Shown here in pieces: positions 8,704 to 16,592 of a stretch of DNA of 64,000 bases. This DNA comes from Pirellulales bacterium (GTDB lineage Bacteria > Planctomycetota > Planctomycetia > Pirellulales > JAEUIK01), in assembly GCA_019694455.1 (NCBI GenBank), contig JAIBBY010000007.1:1-64000 (forward strand), written 5' to 3'. Both the position numbers and the translations under genes were made by a program. The notes under the pieces were generated by a model that was not told the origin of the DNA, ran no database searches, and saw only the letters and a program-made list of their open reading frames with translations. Within the stretch, counting starts at the first letter, position 1, and the number at the start of each line of letters is the position of its first letter.

Positions 8704-9102
8704 TTATTGCGTCTGTGATAGCTGAGCGTCGCTCTCGACCGCAAACGGGTTGGCGACACGCAGGGGCCGAACGGCAACGCGCCCGTCGGTGGAGGCGGCC
8801 TGGTCTTCGCGCGGCACAAACGGATTGTTCATCACCTGTGGCTCGATCATCTCCACCTCGGGAGTCATGGTTCCGGGCGGATAGGCGAATGGGCTCCAAC
8901 CATAGGTGCGCGGCACCGGCACGCTGTAGTACACCGGCGGGTGCAATTGGTAGTACGGGATCGATTCCATGCCGTAAATGTTGTACCAATAGCCGGGGAA
9001 CCAAGCGCCAACGCCGGCGCCGCCGCAAGGCTGCGCATGCGCGATATTGGAACACGAAAGAGCGACAAGCAGGACGAGGCAAGCGGTGACAGGGGAGCGC
9101 AT
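8704..9102 (-). CDS. Small secreted protein, tyrosine/proline-rich, unknown function
   Basis: 132 residues from ATG 9102. That start gives a clear signal peptide (MRSPVTACLVLLVALS, cleaved after AHA at about residue 23); the frame continues upstream without a plausible signal. The mature part is rich in Tyr, Pro and Gly, with repeated short aromatic motifs (YYQLHPPVYYSVPVP) and two NPF motifs (NNPFVP, ANPFAVE). No domain is recognised. Composition resembles surface or cell-wall-associated small proteins of planctomycetes, but that is a loose impression. Confidence 0.5.
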   Translation of the reverse strand: MRSPVTACLVLLVALSCSNIAHAQPCGGAGVGAWFPGYWYNIYGMESIPYYQLHPPVYYSVPVPRTYGWSPFAYPPGTMTPEVEMIEPQVMNNPFVPREDQAASTDGRVAVRPLRVANPFAVESDAQLSQTQ

Positions 9103-9267
9103 CGTGGTAGCCTTGTTTTCGACCCAAGAGGTAGACGACTCGGTTCCAGAATAATCGAAACGGCTGGCCGCACAACGTGCGCGACGCCTCGCTGGCGTGA
9201 CGGAACAGGCGTACACTGGGCGGCAGCCATTCAATCTTCTTTGGCGGCTAGCGAGCCTCGTGCTTCA

Positions 9268-10416
9268 ATGACTCACCCAAGCGCCACCGCAAGACTCGGC
9301 CTGAGTGAGCAGATCAAGCAGGCGGCGCGGCGCGCGGGTTTTGCCCAGGTGGGCATCTGTGCCGCAGTGCGGCCCGGCGGAATCGAACGGTTCGCTGAAT
9401 GGCTGGCTGCCGGGTATGCGGGAGAGATGAACTACCTGAGCCGGCGCGCTGCTGCGTACGAACATCCTAGTCATGTGCTGGATGGGGTGCGATCGCTGGT
9501 GATGCTGGCGCTACCGTACCAAGCCAGCGCGCCACAAGTGGCAGGGCAGGGGAGGGGGCGCGTGTCGCGGTATGCCTGGGGAACCGACTACCACGATCTG
9601 ATCCGCCAGCGCGTGGAGCGGGTGGCGAACGAGATTGCGCCGGTGACGCCCGACGCGCGCTGGCGCTGCGTAGTCGACACGGCGCCGCTTCTGGAGCGCG
9701 AGTTCGCGCAGCTTGCTGGCCTGGGCTGGATCGGCAAGAACACATTGCTGTTGAATCGCGGCCTGGGGAGCTATTTCTTTCTGGCGGCGCTGTTAACGGA
9801 TTTGGAACTGGAATACGACGAGCCATGGGCATCCGACTATTGCGGCACGTGCCGGGCTTGCCTGGATGCCTGTCCGACTGGCGCCTTCGTCGCTCCGTAT
9901 GTGCTCGACGCGCGGCGCTGCATTAGCTACCTGACCATCGAATTGCGTGGGCCCGTGCCCTCTGATTTACGTCCTGGCATGGGCGACTGGGTGTTCGGCT
10001 GCGATGTGTGTCAGGAGGTGTGCCCGTGGAATCAACATGCGCCCCTTTCCATTGATTCAAATCTCGCGCCGCGAGCCGATCTTGACCCGCTCGATCTGAC
10101 CGAGTTGTTTTCGCAGGACGAGCAGGCGTTTCGCCAGCGGTTTCGCGGTTCTCCCATTTGGCGCGCCAAGCGCCGTGGATTGTTACGCAACGCCGCGGTC
10201 GTGTTGGGTAATCAGAAATTGGGATCCGCGATCGGGGCACTGACACTTGGCCTCGATGACCCAGAAGCGTTGGTGCGTGGCGCATGCGCCTGGGCGCTGG
10301 GGCGAATAGGCGGTGATGCGGCCCAGGCGGTATTGGAGCGACGCTGCGAAACGGAGCCAGACTCGGTGGTGCTGGCCGAACTGCGAGCGGCGCTGGCCGA
10401 AGCACTGATGGACTAG
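9268..10416 (+). CDS. queG: Epoxyqueuosine reductase
   Basis: 382 residues from ATG 9268. QueG reduces epoxyqueuosine to queuosine at the tRNA wobble position (position 34), using cobalamin and two [4Fe-4S] clusters. The conserved VDTAPLLEREFAQLAGLGW segment carries the proposed catalytic Asp. It is followed by the WIGKNTLLL motif and two ferredoxin-type cysteine sets, CGTCRACLDACPTG and CDVCQEVCPWN. The C-terminus (about 300-380) has a HEAT-like repeat pair (DPEALVRGACAWALGRIGG), as in typical QueG. Cytoplasmic. The next gene starts 41 bp downstream, but no functional link to tRNA modification is seen there. Confidence 0.93.
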   Translation: MTHPSATARLGLSEQIKQAARRAGFAQVGICAAVRPGGIERFAEWLAAGYAGEMNYLSRRAAAYEHPSHVLDGVRSLVMLALPYQASAPQVAGQGRGRVSRYAWGTDYHDLIRQRVERVANEIAPVTPDARWRCVVDTAPLLEREFAQLAGLGWIGKNTLLLNRGLGSYFFLAALLTDLELEYDEPWASDYCGTCRACLDACPTGAFVAPYVLDARRCISYLTIELRGPVPSDLRPGMGDWVFGCDVCQEVCPWNQHAPLSIDSNLAPRADLDPLDLTELFSQDEQAFRQRFRGSPIWRAKRRGLLRNAAVVLGNQKLGSAIGALTLGLDDPEALVRGACAWALGRIGGDAAQAVLERRCETEPDSVVLAELRAALAEALMD

Positions 10417-10457
10417 CCGCTTCTGTGTCGCCGTGCGACAGGTTAGACTCACGGGCC

Positions 10458-11240
10458 ATGCGCGACTTGCCGCTCCATCTCGAGATCGCCGATTCGTGCG
10501 CGACGTTGTGGCTTAATCGGCCCGAGCGGGCCAACTCGATCAACGCGCGCATGGTGGAGTTATTGGCCGAGCATCTCGACACGTTGCAGCGCGCTGACGC
10601 GGTGCGAACTCTGTTTATCCGCGGCGCGGACGGAAAATTCTGCTCCGGCGCCGATCTCAAGGAGCTTGCCGCGGCGGATGCGACTGTCAGCGACGAGTTG
10701 GATATGCGACTGGCGCGGCTACTGGATCGGCTGGCGATGCTGCCGATGGCGCTGGTCGCGGTCATGGAGTCGTTCGCGCTGGGAGGCGGTTTTCTCATTT
10801 CGCTCTATTGCGATTGGCGCATCGCCACGCCGCAGGCGCAACTCGGCTTCACGCCGCTGGCGCGGAACTGGATGCCGCCGTGGGGATTGTCGCGCTTGGC
10901 GAGTTGGCTTGGCCCTGCCCGCGCGCGACAGTTTCTTGTTGCGCGTGGAAGCGTCACCGCCGAGGAAGCATTGACTCTTGGACTTGTGGACCAGATCGTT
11001 CCGTCACTGGAAGTGGACGCCGCACTCGGTGATCTCGCCAAAAAATGGAGCGGTTCGCGCGCGGATGTGGTAGCCGAAGCCAAACAGTTTTACGCCAACT
11101 GGACTGGCGTGGCGCATGCCGAATGGGATCGCCGCTCGGCGGCGGCGTTCGCCCGCACTTTTCGTCATCCGATGGCGCGCGAGGCCATCGGCGAATTTAT
11201 CGTACAGCGCAAAAGTAATCCGCGGACAACCAAGCCATGA
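10458..11240 (+). CDS. Crotonase-superfamily protein without the hydratase glutamates
   Basis: 260 residues from ATG 10458. The crotonase fold shows in the CoA/oxyanion signature (GKFCSGADLKEL, about 60-72) and the LGGGF helix (about 112). Enoyl-CoA hydratase uses two glutamates, one after GGG and one in the QPE motif. Here those positions appear to be Leu (GGGFLISL) and Thr (LGFTPL), so simple hydratase activity is unlikely; an isomerase, hydrolase or decarboxylase role is possible. The stop overlaps the start of a FlK-like thioesterase (ATGA at 11237), so the pair probably handles the same acyl-CoA substrate (inference). Confidence 0.75.
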   Translation: MRDLPLHLEIADSCATLWLNRPERANSINARMVELLAEHLDTLQRADAVRTLFIRGADGKFCSGADLKELAAADATVSDELDMRLARLLDRLAMLPMALVAVMESFALGGGFLISLYCDWRIATPQAQLGFTPLARNWMPPWGLSRLASWLGPARARQFLVARGSVTAEEALTLGLVDQIVPSLEVDAALGDLAKKWSGSRADVVAEAKQFYANWTGVAHAEWDRRSAAAFARTFRHPMAREAIGEFIVQRKSNPRTTKP

Positions 11241-11644
11241 ACAGTAGCCTGACTCCGGGAATCGAAGGGACCTATCGGCGGTGCGTGGTGACGGAGCATT
11301 TGGTCAGTCACCACAATCCAGGGGGCGCGCCGGTGCTTAGCACACCGCATTTGTTGGGCTTCATGGAGGCCGCGGCCTGGCAGGCCATGGCGCCGCACCT
11401 CAACGCCGGCGACGATTCGGTCGGAGTGGGCTTTGAGTTTCAGCATTTGGCGCCAACACCGGCGGGCATGACCGTCACCGCCCAGGCGGTGGTCACCAAG
11501 GTCGAAGGTCGCTTCGTCACGTTGACGATCGAGGCGCGCGACGAACAGGAGCTGATTGCCAAAGGCCAGCATGTGCGCGCCGTGATTACCTTGGAGCGGT
11601 TCAAGGAACGTCTCAAGCGCAAGGTGGAACAGCCGAACGGCTAG
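11237..11644 (+). CDS. FlK-like hotdog-fold acyl-CoA thioesterase
   Basis: 135 residues. The pattern matches the fluoroacetyl-CoA-thioesterase-like (FlK) branch of hotdog proteins. It has STPHLLGFMEAAAW with the Thr and Glu that fit the FlK catalytic pair, then GVGFEFQHLAPTPAG with the catalytic-type His, and a terminal GQHVRAVI strand. FlK relatives hydrolyse small acyl-CoAs, and most homologues do not act on fluoroacetyl-CoA, so the natural substrate is open. Translationally coupled to the crotonase-fold gene upstream. The last 4 bp overlap the convergent gene at 11641. Confidence 0.8.
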   Translation: MNSSLTPGIEGTYRRCVVTEHLVSHHNPGGAPVLSTPHLLGFMEAAAWQAMAPHLNAGDDSVGVGFEFQHLAPTPAGMTVTAQAVVTKVEGRFVTLTIEARDEQELIAKGQHVRAVITLERFKERLKRKVEQPNG

Positions 11645-13617
11645 CCTTGAGGCGCCGCGGAAGCCGCTGGGCTAACGATTAACGTCGAGACCAGGATTTC
11701 GGGCGAAATATTGGCGGGCAGAACCGCCAGCGCGTATTCGGCGATTTGATGATTGAAGCGAGTGATATTGGCGCAAAGGCCAAGCGTCTCGTTGATTTCG
11801 GCACTAATCGCCTTGAGCGCGGGGCGCGGATTGGCGGGAGATTGTGCAAACGCAGCTAGCGCCGCCGATCGCGCCTGGTCGGCACTGACGACTGCCGCGG
11901 CCTGAGCCAGAATCACATCGTACACGCGCGCAATGAGTCGCGCGCGCACGGCAAAGGTGGGATCGTCGCTGATTTGCGCTACCTTGTCGCGATATCGTCC
12001 CGCGTGCGGCGGCGTGATCGGCGTGACCCATTCGTCGTTCAGGCGTTTGCCCAGCGCGGTGGAGAGCCACCAGCGCTCGTTGGCCAGCGCGATCTCCGTG
12101 GCTAAATGGTCGCCACGGGCCGACGCCTGCGCCGCGATCACCAAGGCGCTTGACGCCGAGGGCCGCTTGCCCGCCCCGTCGAGCGCGGCGGCCGTGCGCA
12201 ACATTTCCAATTGCGCGACGGAATCCTCCAAGAGACGACTGCGAGCGGCGTATTCGGTGGCTAACCAATAGTTATGGATGAGATCGAGACGCGACTGCGA
12301 AGCGACGGTTGGCGCTTTGAGCGCATCGAGCAGGTTGATGGGATGCGCCGGCGGCGCCGCCACCGGCGCCTGGTACAGACTCGAGACAAGCCGTTGCGCT
12401 CGCAAATTGTCGTCCAGCTCAACGAGGCCAGGAAAAACTTGCGTGTTCGCCAGTAGATCGGCGACCTCATCGCGTGTCAGTCCGCTCGCGCCGGCTTCGG
12501 CCGGTGGCGTCGCAGCGGGTTCATCGAACTGTGCGCGGCGCACGCCTTGATCGGCTTCGCCGGGTTGTCCGGGGCGCGGCTTGATGAGCATGCCCGCAAC
12601 CGGTTGCACCTCGCTTGGGGCCACAAAGACGCCCAGAGCGTAATTGGCGATTTCGTCGTTATATTGGCGCAGACTGGCGACCAGCGAGCGGCGGACCGAG
12701 GTGACGAGGGCTAAATCGTCGAGCAGCGACGCCAGCGTCTCGGCGCCGGCCCGGTGCGATTCGTCGCTGAGTTGAGCGGCCAATTCGGCTGACTGCGTTG
12801 CTTGCCATCGCGATTGGACCTCTTGATGCCGTAACGGCAAAACGCGATTCAACAGCCAGGCCTGTGGCGGCGCGACGCCGGTCTGAAAGAGTTGGTCGAA
12901 TTTGGTCTTATAGGGTCCCGCGTGCGGCGCGTCGCTCGCCAGGTAGACTTCGTTGGCGGCCGGCGCTCGCAGCGCTCGCGTCAAACGCGACTGCGCATCG
13001 ACGACAGCCAATTGCGCTTCCTGCCGCCGCGCGTCGGCCGCGGACTTCGCGGCTGAAAGCTGGCTGTTGGCGGCGCGGGCGTCCACGGTGTCGAGCAACT
13101 GTTCCAGTGCGCGAGCCTCGACGTCGCGAAAATGAAAGTCGAGCATGCTCGCCGCCAACTGCCAATAAGCATGTACCGCCTCCAGCCGAGAGGCGGGATC
13201 GGATACGCGCGCCAAGGCGTCGGTGAGCGCCAGTGGGCGTCCTTCCAGGCCACTGGCAGCAGCGGCGGCCAGCGCGCGATAAAGCCGATCGCCCAATTCT
13301 AGAGGCTGATGCGGATCGACCTCGGCCAGAGGTTGAGAGGCAGCGGGCTGTTCCAGCGGGGCCGGCTGACCAAGCGGCGGATCGGTGGCATGTGCAGGCG
13401 CTGCGCTGTCGGCGGGTGGCTCAGCGGCATCGAAGGCCGCTGGGGGCGCATTGGCCGGAAATGCGTCTAGCGGCGCCGCTGAGTCGGCCGGGGGAGTCGG
13501 TTCGGGCTCCTCGGCGCCAATCGCCGGACCCAGCGGTGGCAACGCGCCGGGCTGCGCGGGTTGCGCAAGCTGGCAAATCGCCAAGCAGAGCGCGGCAGAC
13601 CATCCTGGCAAGATCAT
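11641..13617 (-). CDS. Secreted alpha-helical protein with an internal tandem duplication, unknown function
   Basis: 658 residues from ATG 13617, preceded by AGAGG at a good distance; the frame extends upstream to 13701 without a signal peptide. A signal peptide (about 1-23) is followed by a Pro/Ala-rich linker to about 105. The rest is two copies of one helical module. Module 1 (about 131-330) and module 2 (about 430-632) share the order SRLEAVHAYW / SRLDLIHNYW, a long Ala/Gln-rich helix, PHAGPY (231) / PHAGRY (538), and YNDEIANYALGV (319) / FNHQIAEYALAV (621). The long heptad-like helices are loosely reminiscent of outer-membrane efflux (TolC) proteins, but I would not assign that. Probably periplasmic. 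Confidence 0.65.
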   Translation of the reverse strand: MILPGWSAALCLAICQLAQPAQPGALPPLGPAIGAEEPEPTPPADSAAPLDAFPANAPPAAFDAAEPPADSAAPAHATDPPLGQPAPLEQPAASQPLAEVDPHQPLELGDRLYRALAAAAASGLEGRPLALTDALARVSDPASRLEAVHAYWQLAASMLDFHFRDVEARALEQLLDTVDARAANSQLSAAKSAADARRQEAQLAVVDAQSRLTRALRAPAANEVYLASDAPHAGPYKTKFDQLFQTGVAPPQAWLLNRVLPLRHQEVQSRWQATQSAELAAQLSDESHRAGAETLASLLDDLALVTSVRRSLVASLRQYNDEIANYALGVFVAPSEVQPVAGMLIKPRPGQPGEADQGVRRAQFDEPAATPPAEAGASGLTRDEVADLLANTQVFPGLVELDDNLRAQRLVSSLYQAPVAAPPAHPINLLDALKAPTVASQSRLDLIHNYWLATEYAARSRLLEDSVAQLEMLRTAAALDGAGKRPSASSALVIAAQASARGDHLATEIALANERWWLSTALGKRLNDEWVTPITPPHAGRYRDKVAQISDDPTFAVRARLIARVYDVILAQAAAVVSADQARSAALAAFAQSPANPRPALKAISAEINETLGLCANITRFNHQIAEYALAVLPANISPEILVSTLIVSPAASAAPQG

Positions 13618-13878
13618 CGCATCCTCTCGTTGATTTGGTTCATTGTGAAGTGGCAATGTGTACTGGCGACACCGTGGGACGCGGCCGAGTCGGTGGCTCA
13701 ATCACACCCGCGATGGCGACGTGCCACTATCGTATCGCATCGATTTGGCCAGCGAACAGCCCTATGCAAAATCTGGCCGGTTGACCCTGTTAAGCCAGGC
13801 AAAGATAATTGCCAATTCGCTTCTGGCAGCCAGTGCTTGCCAATAAAGAGACGCCGCTCAACGGGATTCGCACCGCCA

Positions 13879-14841
13879 GTGAGACTTATTCGCGATTTGG
13901 CCGATTTGCCCCACCGATTTCGATCGGGAGCGGTGGCGATCGGCAACTTCGACGGCGTGCATCTGGGGCACGCGCGGATTGCGCGGCAATTGATCGAGCG
14001 GGCCCGCGGGGTCGGTGGGCCATCGTTGGTGTTCACGTTCGATCCGCACCCGGTGCGACTCTTGCGGCCGCACGACGCGCCGCCGCCGCTCACCTGGACC
14101 GATCGGAAGGCGGCGCTGCTGTTCGAATTGGGGGTCGACTGCGTGCTGGCGTATCCTACCGATGAGGCGCTATTGCAACTATCGGCGCGCGACTTTTTTG
14201 AGCAAATTGTCCGCGCGCGGCTCGACGCGCGCGCTTTGGTCGAAGGCCCGAACTTCTTCTTTGGGCACAATCGCGAGGGCAATATCGACCTATTGCGCCG
14301 CTACGCCGCCGAGGCGAACATCGAGTGCGAGATCGTCGAACCGGTGTACGTTGATGGAAAGATCGTCAGTAGCTCGCGAGTCCGCAAGCTCATCGCGGCG
14401 GGCGAGGTGCGCATGGCTAGCCAATTGCTGACCCGTCCCTACCGAATCCGCGGCATGGTGGCGCATGGCGCAGCGCGCGGCGCGAAGCTGGGATTCCCCA
14501 CGGCTAATATCGAGGCGATCGACACGCTATTGCCGGCAGTGGGGGTGTATGCCGGCATCGCGCATCTGGGAGGCGCCAGCCATACGGCCGCGATCAACAT
14601 CGGTCCGAATCCAACCTTTGGAGAGCACGCGCTGAAGGTCGAAGCGCACCTGCTCGATTGGCACGATTCGATCTATGGCCAACCATTGGAAGTCGATTTC
14701 CTGGCGCGCGTGCGCGAGGTGAGAACCTTTGACGGCGTCGACGCGCTGAAGCGCCAATTGCAGGCCGACATAATCGAAACCCGGCGCATCGTGACCGAAC
14801 ATCAGCAAGAACATTCAGCCAAACCGACGGAGGCGTCATGA
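13879..14841 (+). CDS. ribF: Bifunctional riboflavin kinase / FAD synthetase
   Basis: 320 residues from GTG 13879. The frame stays open upstream to 13561 but that part is not family-like. The N-terminal FMN adenylyltransferase domain (about 10-185) has the nucleotidyltransferase motif AIGNFDGVHLGHARI, FTFDPHP and a late SSSRVRKLI motif. The C-terminal riboflavin kinase domain (about 190-310) has the GAARGAKLGFPTAN loop, GVYAG and INIGPNPTF. Converts riboflavin to FMN and then FAD in the cytoplasm. Its stop overlaps the nrnA-type start at 14838, so the two are coupled. RibH is encoded elsewhere in the window (34317). Confidence 0.93.
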   Translation: MRLIRDLADLPHRFRSGAVAIGNFDGVHLGHARIARQLIERARGVGGPSLVFTFDPHPVRLLRPHDAPPPLTWTDRKAALLFELGVDCVLAYPTDEALLQLSARDFFEQIVRARLDARALVEGPNFFFGHNREGNIDLLRRYAAEANIECEIVEPVYVDGKIVSSSRVRKLIAAGEVRMASQLLTRPYRIRGMVAHGAARGAKLGFPTANIEAIDTLLPAVGVYAGIAHLGGASHTAAINIGPNPTFGEHALKVEAHLLDWHDSIYGQPLEVDFLARVREVRTFDGVDALKRQLQADIIETRRIVTEHQQEHSAKPTEAS

Positions 14842-15827
14842 CCCCTGATTCGATCCATTGGCCGCGATTCGCCGAGATTGTGCGCGGACACGACCGATTT
14901 TTGCTCACCAGTCACATCCGTCCTGATTGCGACGCGTTGGGAAGCGAGTTGGGCATGGCGGGTGTTTTGGAGTCGCTTGGCAAGCAAGTCACGATTGTCA
15001 ACGGTCAGTCGACGCCCCCCAACCTGGCCTTTATCGATCCGGAACGAAAGATTCGCGCGCTGGGACAAGACATTCAAGCAAGTCAGATTGATGCCCAGGT
15101 GCTGATAGTGCTCGATACGAGCGCGTGGCAGCAATTGGGGCCCATGGCCGACGTGGTGCGCGGCAGCCAGGCTCGCAAGCTGGTCATCGATCATCACCTG
15201 AGCGAAGACGATCTGGGCGCCGAGCCCTTCAAAAACACCAGCGCCGAGGCCACCGGGCGCCTGGTGGTGGAGGCGGCCGATGCCTTGGGGGTGACGATCA
15301 CCGAGAAGATCGCCCTGCCGCTGTTCGCGGCGATCGCGACCGACACTGGCTGGTTTAGATTTCCCTCGACGTCGGGCGGCACGTATCGGGTCGCCGCGCG
15401 GCTGGTCGACGCTGGCGTGCGTCCGCAACAGTTGTGGACCGCGCTGTACGAACAAGACACGCTGGCGCGTTTGCAATTGCGCGGACGCATCTTGGCCCGC
15501 ACCACCAGCGATATGGAGGGGCGGCTGATGTATACCTGGGTGGAGGAGGCCGACTTTCGCGAGACCGGCGCGCTGCGCAGCGACACCGAGGACGTCATCA
15601 ATCTCACGCTTTCAGTTCAAGGCGTGGAAGTGGCTGTGATCTTTGTCGAACAACCCGGAGGCGACTTCAAGATCAGCTTCCGCAGCCGCACGCAAGTGAG
15701 CTGTAGCCCGTTGGCGGAGAAGTTCGGTGGCGGCGGACACAAGGCCGCGGCGGGCGCCAGTGTGTCAGGACCGCTCGCTAGCGCGCAGCGCGCGGTGCTT
15801 GACGCTGTGCGCGCGGCGATGCGATAA
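14838..15827 (+). CDS. nrnA: DHH/DHHA1 phosphoesterase, NrnA-type oligoribonuclease/pAp phosphatase
   Basis: 329 residues. The DHH domain holds the metal motifs SHIRPDCDALGSE, VLDTSAW and IDHH (about residues 28-120). The DHHA1 substrate domain near the C-terminus has the diagnostic GGGGHKAAAG. NrnA proteins degrade 2-5 nt RNAs and dephosphorylate 3'-phosphoadenosine 5'-phosphate, linking RNA turnover with sulfur metabolism. Coupled to ribF by an ATGA overlap; ribF and nrnA commonly sit close together in bacterial translation clusters. Confidence 0.9.
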   Translation: MTPDSIHWPRFAEIVRGHDRFLLTSHIRPDCDALGSELGMAGVLESLGKQVTIVNGQSTPPNLAFIDPERKIRALGQDIQASQIDAQVLIVLDTSAWQQLGPMADVVRGSQARKLVIDHHLSEDDLGAEPFKNTSAEATGRLVVEAADALGVTITEKIALPLFAAIATDTGWFRFPSTSGGTYRVAARLVDAGVRPQQLWTALYEQDTLARLQLRGRILARTTSDMEGRLMYTWVEEADFRETGALRSDTEDVINLTLSVQGVEVAVIFVEQPGGDFKISFRSRTQVSCSPLAEKFGGGGHKAAAGASVSGPLASAQRAVLDAVRAAMR

Positions 15828-15995
15828 TCCGCGCCGTCAGCGCGGCGTGTGCTCCGCGCGAATTTCCGCCCGCTTCCCGCCTGCAATGGGTCGCCAGCCC
15901 TTAGGGCGCGCTCGCCTGCCAAGCGAGTCGCGTATAGTCCGCGAACGCGAGACAGCTTGGCGACGCATCGTGAGGTCCAAAATTAAGGATGTGGC

Positions 15996-16592
15996 ATGAG
16001 CCGCACGGCATCTCCGCCCGCAGGCAAGCAGCCGCCCGCTGCTAAGCAACCCCCGGCCGGCGACGAGCGCCGCAACTTTTTGGAGAAGGTCGGCGCGGTC
16101 GTGATTGGCGGCTTGGTGATGCTAGTTCCAGCGGCCAGTGGCTTGTGGACCTTCCTCAATCCGCTGCGGCGCAAGGGCGCTACAGCCGAGTTTGTGCGCA
16201 TCACGCCGTTGGCCGCAGTGCCTGCCGATGGCGTGCCGCGACTGTTCCAGGTTATTCGCGATCGCACCGACGCCTGGACGCATTACGACAGCGAGCCAGT
16301 GGGCGCCGTCTACCTGCGCAACGTGGACGGCAAGTTGTTCGCCTTCAACGCCGAATGTCCTCATGCGGGCTGCATGGTGGCGTTTCTGGGCGATCAGAAG
16401 AAGTTTCAATGTCCGTGCCACGACAGCAGCTTTCAGGAGAACGGCGAGCGCATCGATCCGCAGCACTGCCCTAGTCCGCGCGGCCTTGATCCGCTGGCCG
16501 TTGAGGTGCGCGACGAATCGGGAACGCAGGACGTGTATGTCAAATTCGAGAACTTTTTGGCTGGTTCGAGCAAAAGGATACCCAGGGCATGA
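15996..16592 (+). CDS. Rieske iron-sulfur subunit of a cytochrome bc-type quinol oxidoreductase
   Basis: 198 residues with an AAGGAT-type ribosome site just upstream. A Pro/Lys-rich N-terminus precedes one membrane helix (about 31-52), followed by a periplasmic Rieske domain. The [2Fe-2S] ligands are in CPHAGC (about 121) and CPCHDSSF (about 141), each supplying one Cys and one His plus the disulfide cysteines. Transfers electrons from quinol to cytochrome c. The stop overlaps the cytochrome b start at 16589, so both subunits are translated together. Confidence 0.93.
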   Translation: MSRTASPPAGKQPPAAKQPPAGDERRNFLEKVGAVVIGGLVMLVPAASGLWTFLNPLRRKGATAEFVRITPLAAVPADGVPRLFQVIRDRTDAWTHYDSEPVGAVYLRNVDGKLFAFNAECPHAGCMVAFLGDQKKFQCPCHDSSFQENGERIDPQHCPSPRGLDPLAVEVRDESGTQDVYVKFENFLAGSSKRIPRA

